Notes under the pieces: model-generated
The model's database searches: none
Told to the model about the DNA's origin: nothing
Seen by the model: the letters and a program-made list of their open reading frames with translations, nothing else
Shown: piece after piece, positions 42,934-51,558 of the stretch
Layout of the letters: each line of letters starts with the position of its first letter
How positions within the stretch are numbered: the first letter of the stretch is position 1
NCBI RefSeq assembly: GCF_007747995.1
Contig: NZ_CP036276.1
Span: forward strand, 5,137,001-5,201,000
DNA length: 64,000 nucleotides
DNA from: Symmachiella dynata
GTDB lineage: Bacteria; Planctomycetota; Planctomycetia; Planctomycetales; Planctomycetaceae
Direction: 5' to 3'
Program-made: the position numbers and the translations under genes

Positions 42934-44736
42934 ATGCCGACCACTGAAACAAAGCCGGGAGCCGATGTCGACATTGTCGCTCGACGTAAGGAGATTATTC
43001 GCCGTCCGCCACGAATTGCCCGCTGGATTGGACGAGCGGCGCTGGTGGGCTACTTGTTCGCGCTGTGGTGGTATCGCGCGTGGATTGGCGAACATCTGCC
43101 GGCAACGTCCGATGTGGTTTGGAATTTTGAAAGCCGCGCCGCATTACTGTCGGCGCTACAAGAATTTGCCGCTGCCGCAGCTGTCGAAGCGGTCAAGTTT
43201 TTTCTGATTGGACTGTTGGTCATGTGGGCCGCCGGCAAACCGCGAGCGGACCGCTCCTCGTTTCGCCGGAAATGTTTTCTACTCATCCTCGGATTAGGTT
43301 TGACGACAACGGTGCAGGGACTGGAAATTGGTGGCATGCCCGGCGGCGATCAACTTTGGATTCCCGTCATCGGCTGCTTGGCAGGCATGACGATTGGTTC
43401 GGCCACATTGCGCGGCAAAAAAGGAATCATGCGTCTCTGTGCCTGGACATTCACCCACCTGCTCTTGTTCTGCGTCTTCCTGTTAGTCGTCGGATATCTC
43501 GCGACCGATGATCAGCCGCTCGATGTTCAAGAAGTGGCTGTGACCGCTGCAGAAAAACGACGTTTGATGGACATGATCAAACAAGCGGTCCACCAACGCA
43601 GTGCCGACGGTTCCAACGACACGCGGCAACTCCGACTCAGCGAAAACGAAGTCAAAACGCTGTTTGCCTGGGGTATGGAAGCAGTGGGGACCGATCCGCG
43701 TGTTGATCTGCGTCTGGAACCGGAAACGGTCACCGTCCAAGCCTCACCTAGCTTTACGATTCCACTGGTGGGCAAACGTTTCGTCAATGCGCATCTATCC
43801 GCCCAGGTCGATGTGACCGAGGGACATCCAGAACTGCGTGTTGAGGAGTTACAACTGGGTCGACTGGGTTGTCCCCAATCGGCGTGCGACTATGTGTCGC
43901 GTGCGATTTTGTCCGGCTTGCAGTTCGATGACGACATCAGCGATATCGTCCAATCCATCGAACGGCTGCAGGTGGACGAGGCTGAGGTGACGCTCGTTGG
44001 GAATCGAACGGCTATCCGCGAAAAAGTGTTACCGGCGATTCAATCGAAATTGGGAATGTCGCCCGAATTGATCGCTGCCACCGGCGACCACTTGAAAAAT
44101 ATTGTCTCGACCGCCGGAAATCTCCCGCAAGGAGATGCGCGGTTTGTGGCCATCGCCACTGAAGCGTTTCGATTCGCACAACAACGCTCGACAGAAGGCG
44201 ATCCGGTCCTTGAAAATCAAGCAGCCCTGTTGTCTCTGGGGATCGTGCTGGGTCACCGACGTGTCGCAGATCTCGCCGGTTCACCGGATGCTGCCCGCCA
44301 ATGGTACATTGCTCGCCAAAAAATCGGCAACGTTGCGATCCGTGGTCGTGGTGACTGGACACAGCATTTTTGTGTGAGCGCTGCTCTGGAAGTCATGTCC
44401 GACAAGGCGACCAGCGACATGATTGGCGTGCTGAAAGAAGAAATCGATTCGGGCGGGGGGAGCGGGTTTTCATTTGGGGATTTGCTAGCTGACCGTGCGG
44501 GGACGTTGTTTGCCGAATCGGCCACGCGCAATGAATCTGCAGCCAGGAAAATGCAACAACGTTTCGCCGGCGGCGTGACGATCGACGACATTTTCCCCCC
44601 AGCCGCCGACTTGCCCGAGGGACTTCAAGAAGCGGAGTTGCAGTCCCAATTCGGCGGAATCGAGGGCGCCAAGTATCGCGAAATCACGCAAGAAATCGAG
44701 CGGCGCCTGCAGCAGTGTTATCTGCTGCAACCGTAG
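42934..44736 (+). CDS. Multi-pass membrane protein of unknown function
   Basis: 600 residues from ATG at 42934; no strong ribosome site. Four hydrophobic segments lie in the first 200 residues: ALVGYLFALWWYRAW, FFLIGLLVMWAAG, CFLLILGLGLTTTVQGL and THLLLFCVFLLVVGYLA. The remaining 400 residues are soluble, with a beta-rich part near 240-320 and a helical part near 400-580 that contains GDWTQHFCVSAALEV and GGGSGFSFGDLLADRAGTLF. The second pair of motifs looks like a conserved domain but I cannot name the family. Histidine and aspartate residues there could form a metal or catalytic site; that is inference. Confidence 0.72.
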   Translation: MPTTETKPGADVDIVARRKEIIRRPPRIARWIGRAALVGYLFALWWYRAWIGEHLPATSDVVWNFESRAALLSALQEFAAAAAVEAVKFFLIGLLVMWAAGKPRADRSSFRRKCFLLILGLGLTTTVQGLEIGGMPGGDQLWIPVIGCLAGMTIGSATLRGKKGIMRLCAWTFTHLLLFCVFLLVVGYLATDDQPLDVQEVAVTAAEKRRLMDMIKQAVHQRSADGSNDTRQLRLSENEVKTLFAWGMEAVGTDPRVDLRLEPETVTVQASPSFTIPLVGKRFVNAHLSAQVDVTEGHPELRVEELQLGRLGCPQSACDYVSRAILSGLQFDDDISDIVQSIERLQVDEAEVTLVGNRTAIREKVLPAIQSKLGMSPELIAATGDHLKNIVSTAGNLPQGDARFVAIATEAFRFAQQRSTEGDPVLENQAALLSLGIVLGHRRVADLAGSPDAARQWYIARQKIGNVAIRGRGDWTQHFCVSAALEVMSDKATSDMIGVLKEEIDSGGGSGFSFGDLLADRAGTLFAESATRNESAARKMQQRFAGGVTIDDIFPPAADLPEGLQEAELQSQFGGIEGAKYREITQEIERRLQQCYLLQP

Positions 44737-45035
44737 CCGACAATTTGTGGAATTCTTCGGAAATATTGCGGTTTGTCGGTGATCGGCCGCCGTCGGTCTC
44801 CGTACAATCTTTCAGGGCCGAAGCCTTGTTGCGCCCTGATGTTTTGGTTTTACAAGGTGTTTTACATCGCCAATCATTCGGTCACAGTACTCGGCAAGCA
44901 GCGCTGTGCACGACGGCAAGCCGTCGGTTTGGGGATTTGCGGTTTGACGCCTGCGAATCTGTTTTATCTATGGCTAAATAAAACTTGGCGCATCATCTAA
45001 AGATTCTGTACGTCCGTAGCACAAAGGAATCCCCC
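44737..45035 (+). other. 299-base intergenic region
   Basis: No gene is seen. TTGACG at 44943-44948 followed by TATCTA 15 bases later is a weak promoter candidate for the DUF1598 gene. An inverted repeat ACGACGGC/GCCGTCGG is present near 44907-44921. Confidence 0.35.
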
Positions 45036-46448
45036 ATGTTTCGTGGACCGGTTCGCCTCGCTGTTTGTCTTGCGATGTCTTGCGCATTGCTGTTTGCCAT
45101 GGCAGGCCCCGCTGCTGCCCAAATCTCCGGGGACAATGGGACGGGAACTGGAACCGGGACGGGGACTGGAACTGCCACTGACGGTGCGGCCGCGGGGGTC
45201 ACTGTCGATGCCGATGGATTGGTCAAAACAATCATCGTGCCGGGCAACAAAAGGCTCAACAAGCAACGGCGAGCGGCGATCCGTAAGGAGTTAACCGAAG
45301 ATCTGACGAAGTTCAGCCCACTGCGAAAGGTGTCGCTGGTTCGACTGGAACAAGCCTGCACCGAATTTGCCGAAACCCAAAAGCACGTCACGCCCGATAT
45401 GCAATACCTCGCCGGGTTGCAACGTATTGACTATGTCTTTGTGTTTCCCGAATCGCACGACATCGTGATTGCCGGGCCGGCAGAGGGGTTTGCCGAAGAC
45501 GGAGCGGGACGAACCGTGGGGCTAACGACCGGACGCCCACCGCTACGGCTTGACGATCTAATGGTCGCTCTGCGCGCGGTGAAACGCGGCGACGATGTCG
45601 GTTGCTCGATCGATGCCCGTCCGGAAAACCTGGCCAAGTTCAAGCAGTACCAAGCCTCCCACAGTGGCGCGGCGAGCGCCTCCGTCGGCAAAAAACGGTT
45701 TGCTCAAATGGCAAAAATCCTTGGCAATCAAAAAGTGACGATCTGGGGTGTTCCCCCGGATAGTCATTTCGCACGGACGATGGTCGAAGCCGACTACTTC
45801 ATGAAAAAAATCTCCATCGGCCAATTGCGGCTGCGCGTCAGAGGCTTCAAGACGCATCTGTCGATGGTGGGACCGGGTGACGACATGGCCAACCGCTGGT
45901 GGTTTGCGCCGTTGTACGAACCGTTCCAAGCCTCCGACGATGGCAATGCCTATAAAATCTCCGGCCCCCGCGCGCAACTCTTCGCCGAAAACGAAATCGT
46001 GACCGCTGACGGAAAACGGATCGGCGTGGGAACCAAAGCGGCCAGCACCGACCGATACGCCAACCACTTCACGGAAAAGTTTCCCCAACTGGCCGACGCA
46101 GTCCCAGCCTTCGCGGAATTGCAGACGTTGTTCGATCTGCTCACTGTGTCGGCGTTGATCGAAAAGCAAGGATTGGCCGAGCGAATCGGCTGGTCGATGA
46201 GCTTGTTTCTCGACGATCAACGGGGCACGGTCGCCAAATGGAACGTTCCCCGCGATGTCCCCACATCAGTTGCCTACAAATGGACTCGTGGCCGGATGCT
46301 GATTGGGATGGTGGGTGGCGGCGTGATGATCGATCCGCGCCGGACGCTAGAGGCCGTTGCCATCGAAGAGGGTGACGAATCCCTGATCGAAAAGCAAACC
46401 GCTGCCGAAGAAGCGGAACTCCCCGCGGGCCGTTGGTGGTGGGATTGA
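45036..46448 (+). CDS. DUF1598 domain protein, exported
   Basis: 470 residues from ATG at 45036 with AAAGGAA six bases upstream; the frame extends further but without support. A signal peptide covers residues 1-28 (ending AAAQISG). A short low-complexity stretch follows where GT dipeptides repeat six times (GTGTGTGTGTGT, residues 34-45). The rest is the DUF1598 domain characteristic of planctomycetes (blocks include DYVFVFPESHDIVIAGPAEG, RPPLRLDDLMVALRAV and SMSLFLDDQRGTVAKWNVP). The function is unknown; the family is almost limited to this phylum, and members are secreted. Confidence 0.92.
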   Translation: MFRGPVRLAVCLAMSCALLFAMAGPAAAQISGDNGTGTGTGTGTGTATDGAAAGVTVDADGLVKTIIVPGNKRLNKQRRAAIRKELTEDLTKFSPLRKVSLVRLEQACTEFAETQKHVTPDMQYLAGLQRIDYVFVFPESHDIVIAGPAEGFAEDGAGRTVGLTTGRPPLRLDDLMVALRAVKRGDDVGCSIDARPENLAKFKQYQASHSGAASASVGKKRFAQMAKILGNQKVTIWGVPPDSHFARTMVEADYFMKKISIGQLRLRVRGFKTHLSMVGPGDDMANRWWFAPLYEPFQASDDGNAYKISGPRAQLFAENEIVTADGKRIGVGTKAASTDRYANHFTEKFPQLADAVPAFAELQTLFDLLTVSALIEKQGLAERIGWSMSLFLDDQRGTVAKWNVPRDVPTSVAYKWTRGRMLIGMVGGGVMIDPRRTLEAVAIEEGDESLIEKQTAAEEAELPAGRWWWD

Positions 46449-46558
46449 GCGGCAGGTGGAGCATCACCACGGACCAGGGGCGAGAACGGTGCCCTGCACG
46501 GCTATTTCCGCACCGGTAGCTCACGCGAACTTCATTTGAATTCGCGGGACGGTGAAGT

Positions 46559-46792
46559 TTAGCGGACGACGACTTGAATGCGGTTGTCGATCCGGCTCAA
46601 GCCTTCGATGCGGCGGAGCGATTCTTGCGCCATCTGCTTTTGGTAATACGATCCGACTACGCCGCTGAGCACGACGTCGGAGTCGTTGACCTCAAAGGAG
46701 ACATTGCGTCCAAAAGCCGAGAGATCACGCTGGATCTGAAAATGGATTTCGTCGTGCAGTTTGTGAGCGGCGTGGATCTCGTGTGTCGGCAT
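46559..46792 (-). CDS. BON-domain protein
   Basis: 77 residues from ATG at 46792. The chain is one BON domain (HKLHDEIHFQIQRDLSAFG, VSFEVNDSDVVLSGVVGSYY, QKQMAQESLRRIEGLSRIDN), the alpha/beta fold that binds phospholipids or ligands, here without a signal peptide or a second domain. Members with single domains occur in planctomycetes. It is convergent with the DUF1598 gene across 110 bases. The upstream side (46793 onward) has no recognised ribosome site. Confidence 0.88.
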   Translation of the reverse strand: MPTHEIHAAHKLHDEIHFQIQRDLSAFGRNVSFEVNDSDVVLSGVVGSYYQKQMAQESLRRIEGLSRIDNRIQVVVR

Positions 46793-47465
46793 AGTGCGGA
46801 ATTTCTGGGTTGCGAAATTTGTGCCGTGAATCGTCGTGCCCGACAGCGGCGCGCAGTCTTGAACGACGAAACCGTCAAAGGGAGTGACGGCCGGTTGGGT
46901 GATTTCTTGGAAAGTGACCTGTTTTTCTTAGCATCGACAATTCCAACGATCCCCCGAAGAGATTCGCAGACGCAGCCCATCAAGTTTTGAGAAGGGGACG
47001 GAAAATCCGTTAAATGCGTCGCATGCGCTTGTTAGAGACGGTGATCGCGTTTGAAGATAACCGCCAACACCACCTCGTGGCGCGAACTTGGTTCTAAGAT
47101 GTCCGCCAACGGTAAAACCGGACTGGACAGAAAAACCGGAATCGATAGAATTCCGCCGCAACACGGGTGCTCCGCACCTAGGTAGCGCCTCGCGCATACA
47201 GACAATGCGGGGCAAACGAGCTTCGCTCACCCACCATTTCACAATTCCATTCGAATACAGCGGTGGCTTCCCCAGCCGCCGAAAAACACCGTCCCCACGA
47301 TGAACTCGCTTCCACAGGTTTCAATACACGCTTGATTCGGTAGCGGGCCGACTTTCCGAGCGGCTCACTGATCTACCGCCGAGCGGCTTGAAACAAACCA
47401 GACACATTCCCCAGTTGGGGCGAGACCTCATCCGGTTTTCGTTCGGAAGAAAGGACCCCCCGTCC
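46793..47465. other. 673-base intergenic region without recognised content
   Basis: Lies between divergent genes. Frames on either strand are short, lack ribosome sites and have no family features. I see no strong hairpin, repeat copy or promoter here apart from a short inverted repeat GGGTGCTCCGCACCTAGG-like at 47164-47183. Confidence 0.4.
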
Positions 47466-48272
47466 ATGTTTTCGAGACTAACTTTACTTGGATTGACGCT
47501 GTGCGTTTTCTCCGGCTGTCATTCCTGTGGTCCCCGCTGCAATTCCTGCGGCCCGACTATGGGATATCCGCAAAGCCAAGTTTATTCGACGCCACAAATG
47601 ATGGTTCCCAACTCCGTGCAACCGGCAGTTCCCTCCGGTGGCGTTCCGGCAAACGGTGGCAGCAATGCGCCCCCTTACCAGCCGCCCGTCACGAATTCTC
47701 CCAGCACCAGCGGCGAAAATCTAGCACCGGATTACGGTGATCCGCCAGTGGATACGGACATCGACCCCAACTACAACGTCCCCGCAGAGTCATTAGGCGC
47801 GAATGATCAGTCAAACGATTTCCAATTGAGCAGTAGTCGAACGTCTGAGCTTGATTTCGAAGAGGACGAATTTGTCGAGCCGATCACAGTTCAGCCTGCC
47901 TCGTCGCTCGGTAATCTTGACGACAACCGCCCCAAAGCAGTCAGTTCGCGCCCGAACCCGTACTTGTATGACAGAGATACTGACGACTTCAATGGCGACG
48001 GCGTTGAAGATACCTATGAGTGGTTGCGGGGCACGGTTGATTTCGATGCCCAGCGCCGCGAATGGCAAATCACTTACAATCCCGATCCCACCGACAGAGA
48101 CGACAAATACGGCGGGACGTTCACACTCTCCAACGACGAAGGTCTCTATAAATTGGGGCTGATTCCCGACGACGTCGTGTTGATTGATGGGCGCGTGGAT
48201 ATCGAAAACGTGAACCATCAAGGCAAACCAACCTACCGCGTTGAAAACGTCAAACGACTCGAACCGGAATGA
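47466..48272 (+). CDS. Lipoprotein with Pro/Ser-rich linker
   Basis: 268 residues from ATG at 47466 behind AAGAAAGGA. The signal peptide ends in FSGC, so C18 is the probable lipidated cysteine, followed by a cysteine-rich HSCGPRCNSCGP. Residues 30-150 are disordered and rich in Pro, Ser and Asn. Residues 165-268 are folded, with an aspartate-rich start (YDRDTDDFNGDGVEDTYEWL, like a calcium-binding loop) and a beta-rich end. No known family is recognised. The next gene is 72 bases downstream on the same strand. Confidence 0.78.
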   Translation: MFSRLTLLGLTLCVFSGCHSCGPRCNSCGPTMGYPQSQVYSTPQMMVPNSVQPAVPSGGVPANGGSNAPPYQPPVTNSPSTSGENLAPDYGDPPVDTDIDPNYNVPAESLGANDQSNDFQLSSSRTSELDFEEDEFVEPITVQPASSLGNLDDNRPKAVSSRPNPYLYDRDTDDFNGDGVEDTYEWLRGTVDFDAQRREWQITYNPDPTDRDDKYGGTFTLSNDEGLYKLGLIPDDVVLIDGRVDIENVNHQGKPTYRVENVKRLEPE

Positions 48273-48344
48273 GCAGTTCAGTCCGCATCGCAGTGAAACC
48301 GGAATCGTTACAACTTCGAGTTCGTTGACAAAACGAGGGTCTCT

Positions 48345-48977
48345 GTGGAATCGATGATCAGTCAAAATCCTCCCGCGTCCACCTCTGGACAACTCTGGGA
48401 GGATCACGTTACCCACGTTCAACAAGTCGCGAGCAAGTTTTCATTCTGGGTCTTGCTACTCCCGGCCGCACTGTGCGCCTGGATCGGCACACAATCTCAA
48501 AGCCCCCTTTGGGAATATACGCTCAAGCCATATCAAGAGACGTATGCACCAGCCATATTGATGGCGGCTGTCGGTTTGGCCGCGACTATGTGGATTGTGC
48601 GCCGCGGATTTTTCTATCGCTGGCTGACGATTCTGAGCGTCTGCCTGTTGTGCCGTGAGTTTCATTTTTGGGGCACCAGCACAGGAATCTACATCGCCAT
48701 TCCACTAGTCATGTGGTACGCCTCAGCGAATTTTGATTCGATGAAGCCCTACGTCAACCAACGACTGTTGGTGTCGTTGTTCGTGGGCGCGTTCATCACC
48801 TATTTCTTCACTATCACCGTCGATCGCGCCGTTTGGAAATTTCTTCCCAATCACTCGCACTGGCGAAACAATGTGGAAGAAACTTTGGAAACGCTCGGAC
48901 ACTTGATGATTGTTGCAGTGATCATCATCTCCGCCTTCCTCCCTCAGGGCAAAACGCGGGCAGATGCCGCGAGCTAA
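48345..48977 (+). CDS. Integral membrane protein of unknown function
   Basis: 210 residues from GTG at 48345 (ATG at 48354 is an alternative; AGGG lies four bases before the GTG). About six hydrophobic segments: FWVLLLPAALCAWIG, YAPAILMAAVGLAATMWIV, RWLTILSVCLLC, GIYIAIPLVMWYASANF, LLVSLFVGAFITYFFTITV and LMIVAVIIISAFLPQG. The N-terminal 30 residues are polar. It follows the lipoprotein gene closely and may be in its operon. No family is recognised. Confidence 0.7.
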   Translation: MESMISQNPPASTSGQLWEDHVTHVQQVASKFSFWVLLLPAALCAWIGTQSQSPLWEYTLKPYQETYAPAILMAAVGLAATMWIVRRGFFYRWLTILSVCLLCREFHFWGTSTGIYIAIPLVMWYASANFDSMKPYVNQRLLVSLFVGAFITYFFTITVDRAVWKFLPNHSHWRNNVEETLETLGHLMIVAVIIISAFLPQGKTRADAAS

Positions 48978-49418
48978 TTTCGCCCTTGCGCTTGCCCCTT
49001 GTCGCCGTAGCTAACTGTAGTCAACTGGCCCGAAGCGCATCATGCAGCGCATGATGCATCAGCCATTGTGGCCATAACAGGGGCGTCTGGCATTTTCTCC
49101 CGGGAAGGTAAGCAGAATACCCGCACGGCCTTGCCAGCGCTGCTGCGCAGTAGCCTAAGTGCGTCAAACCGCAGGAATACCGCACCAAAACTGCCTAAAA
49201 CACGCGACAGCTGCGAACCACGGAAACTCCGCAAACGGGGCTTTTCACAAGAGTTGCGCCGTGAGATTTAAAGTTTTAATTGACCGAGCCTATTCGCCCG
49301 GTTAGACTTAGAGTGAACGGATATCACGATTGGCGTTGTCTGACCAAGTCGTCCGTGTGTTCCACCGCAGCTAGCGATTGCAAAAAATGAACCCTCAAGG
49401 CTGAAGGATTCAATAATC
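48978..49418. other. 441-base intergenic region
   Basis: No gene. One hairpin, GCATCATGC/GCATGATGC (49037-49057, loop AGC), could end the upstream transcript although no T-run follows. Short frames here lack ribosome sites. Confidence 0.45.
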
Positions 49419-49913
49419 ATGTTATTAGGAGAGCTCGTCCCAATCGGCGGTGGGGACCCCATTCCGCTACTGAAGGACAAGCTGCAGGTTGGTCGTCGCC
49501 CCAACTGCGACATCGTTCTGCGGTTCCCCAACGTCTCTTCGTATCATTGCGAATTGGAGTTGATCGAAGGCCATTGGTTAGTCACTGATCTGGATAGTCG
49601 CAACGGGACGAAGGTGAACGGCGAACGTGTCACGCGCCGATGGGCTTTTCCCGGTGATCAAATCGGCTTCGCGAAACACAAGTTCGAGATTTTCTACACA
49701 GCCGTGGGCGATGCCCCGCCGGAAGTCGAGGGTGCGGAATCCCCGGAAGTCTTCGGACAAAGCCTAATGGAAAAAGCCGGCCTCGTCCGCCGCAAACCGA
49801 AACGCGCCCCATTGCCGCCCTCGGCGAAGCCGATCAAAGAAGTCGCCATGGCTGCTTCGGACAGCGATGAGTCAATCGCCCTGGATTGGCTGTCGGACGT
49901 TGAAGAAGATTAA
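49419..49913 (+). CDS. Small FHA-domain protein
   Basis: 164 residues from ATG at 49419. The FHA domain (residues 1-90) is complete: VGRRPNCDIVL, SSYHCELELIEGHW and DSRNGTKVNG give the conserved GR, SxxH and NG motifs that bind phospho-threonine. A basic linker with Pro and Lys (RRKPKRAPLPPSAKP, about 124-138) and an acidic tail (SDSDESIALDWLSDVEED) follow. In contrast with the protein at 40389, the phospho-binding residues are intact, so this is the better candidate for binding a Ser/Thr-kinase target. No kinase gene is in the window. Confidence 0.92.
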   Translation: MLLGELVPIGGGDPIPLLKDKLQVGRRPNCDIVLRFPNVSSYHCELELIEGHWLVTDLDSRNGTKVNGERVTRRWAFPGDQIGFAKHKFEIFYTAVGDAPPEVEGAESPEVFGQSLMEKAGLVRRKPKRAPLPPSAKPIKEVAMAASDSDESIALDWLSDVEED

Positions 49914-49994
49914 GCACACAGTGATCCGCGCCACAACTTGCAACAGCTCTCCGCAGGCCAATCCCCCGATTCGCCTGCGTTTTTTTACCCCGTC

Positions 49995-50029
49995 GGGTGC
50001 GTCGTGACGCACCTTTCGATGTAGGACGA
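49995..50029. repeat. REP-like palindromic repeat, copy 2 of 3
   Basis: GGTGCGTCGTGACGCACC (49996-50013), palindromic except for the central G-T, followed by TTTCGATGTAGGACGA. Confidence 0.85.
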
Positions 50030-50080
50030 TAGATAGTCCCAACGGACTGACGGTATTGCACGACAACGGTTGTGCGAAAA

Positions 50081-50113
50081 CCCTCACCCCGGCCCTCTCC
50101 CAGAGGGAGAGGG
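50081..50113. repeat. CCCTCACCCCGGCCCTCTCC repeat, copy 1
   Basis: Begins CCCTCACCCCGGCCCTCTCC and ends in the palindrome CCTCTCCCAGAGGGAGAGG. The reverse complement recurs at 62485-62522. Similar repeats are known in many bacterial genomes. Confidence 0.85.
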
Positions 50114-50186
50114 AGTCGTCGTTGTTCGCTGCCGATTGAATCATCGCCTACTGTAAACATCCCCAGCCAATAGGACCTCTGCTCAC

Positions 50187-51302
50187 TTGGGTAAACGTAA
50201 ACAGAAAATTCGAGTCGCTCTGCGTAAGAACCGCCAGAAAAAACCGCGGCGTCAGAATGATTTTACGCACGAGGACTTAGAGGATTCGAACCTTGCACAT
50301 GGCGAACGGGTTTCCGGCAAAGGGGATTTGACGCGACACCGGACGATCATCGGTGTTGAAGGCGACGAAAATAGTGGCCTGACGATCGATGTCGACATGA
50401 GCCAATGCCGCCCCGGACGGGTGCTGAGCGTGCATCGTTCTGGTTTCATTGTGCAAGCCGATGGCGGCGAGCGCTATGAATGCGTTGTCCGCAACGTGGT
50501 GCGTGCGATTGCCAGCGACCAACGGACCGCCGTGGTTGCCGGTGATCAAGTCATGTTTCAGCCCACCGTTAATGAACAAGGCGTGATCGAACGGGTCGAA
50601 CCGCGCACGAGTACACTGTCGCGCGAAGTCCGCGGACAGGAACATGTTCTCGTTGCGAACGTTGATCAAGTCTTAATCGTCGCTTCCTCCGCCGATCCCC
50701 CGCTCAAACCGAGTCTATTGGACCGGTATCTGGTGAGCGCGGCCGTGGGAGACATTGCGCCGCTGATTTGCATCAACAAAGCCGACTTGTCGAATCTTGC
50801 CGCCCTGCAACCGATCATCGGTCTGTACAGCCAACTCGGCTATAAAGTCGTGACGACCTCCACGGTTTCGGGCTACGGTATCCCCCGCTTGCGTGAACTC
50901 TTACGCGATCGCGAAACGGTTCTCACCGGGCAGAGCGGCGTGGGGAAATCGTCGTTGCTCAATGCACTGCAACCCGGTCTCAAACTGCGCACGGGCGAAG
51001 TCAGCGGCGACAGTCGCAAGGGAAAACACACCACGACCTCGGCAAATCTGCTGGAGTTGAATTTTGGGGGCTGGGTGGTCGATACGCCGGGCGTTCGTCA
51101 ATTCGGGTTGTGGGATACGTTTCCCGAAGAGGTCGAAGGCTACTTTGTAGAATTCCACCCGTTCGTCCGTAACTGCCGTTATCCCGATTGCACACACACG
51201 CACGAAACGGACTGCGGAATCAAACAGGCCGTGGCGCGGGGATTGATATCCGAGTGTCGATTCGAAAGTTACCAACGCATCACCGCCGGGGATTTGGTGT
51301 GA
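50187..51302 (+). CDS. rsgA: Ribosome small-subunit-dependent GTPase A
   Basis: 371 residues from a TTG start at 50187 (MGKRKQKIRVALRKNRQKK), which gives the basic N-terminus expected. The protein is a circularly permuted GTPase that checks late assembly of the 30S subunit and releases factors from it. After an OB-fold domain (about 80-140) the motifs appear in order G4 (NKAD, near 200), G1 (GQSGVGKSS, near 249), G2 (KHTTT), G3 (DTPGV, near 297), then the zinc-binding C-terminal domain (CRYPDCTHTHETDCGI, near 333). No neighbour is functionally linked. The 5' region contains the REP-like and CCTCACC repeats. Confidence 0.95.
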   Translation: MGKRKQKIRVALRKNRQKKPRRQNDFTHEDLEDSNLAHGERVSGKGDLTRHRTIIGVEGDENSGLTIDVDMSQCRPGRVLSVHRSGFIVQADGGERYECVVRNVVRAIASDQRTAVVAGDQVMFQPTVNEQGVIERVEPRTSTLSREVRGQEHVLVANVDQVLIVASSADPPLKPSLLDRYLVSAAVGDIAPLICINKADLSNLAALQPIIGLYSQLGYKVVTTSTVSGYGIPRLRELLRDRETVLTGQSGVGKSSLLNALQPGLKLRTGEVSGDSRKGKHTTTSANLLELNFGGWVVDTPGVRQFGLWDTFPEEVEGYFVEFHPFVRNCRYPDCTHTHETDCGIKQAVARGLISECRFESYQRITAGDLV

Positions 51303-51558
51303 GCGTGCACGGTCTGCTGTTAGAAACCGTAGAAACCGCGCTCTCGGCATCCTTCGAAAACCGAACGCTCCCGGCGTAATGCTCCTGTTGCCCACGGGGA
51401 CACGCATCGGTTTTTGAATTTTGAGTTTCCCGAGTCGGGTCGCTTTATCCCCTCTGCCTCAGTCGCTTATAATGAGCCACAGCGCGCGGCTTGCTCGTTG
51501 CCGCGCCGTAAAAATCCCGCGCTATTGGCCCACCTGAATTTTGAGGATACTGTCCATC

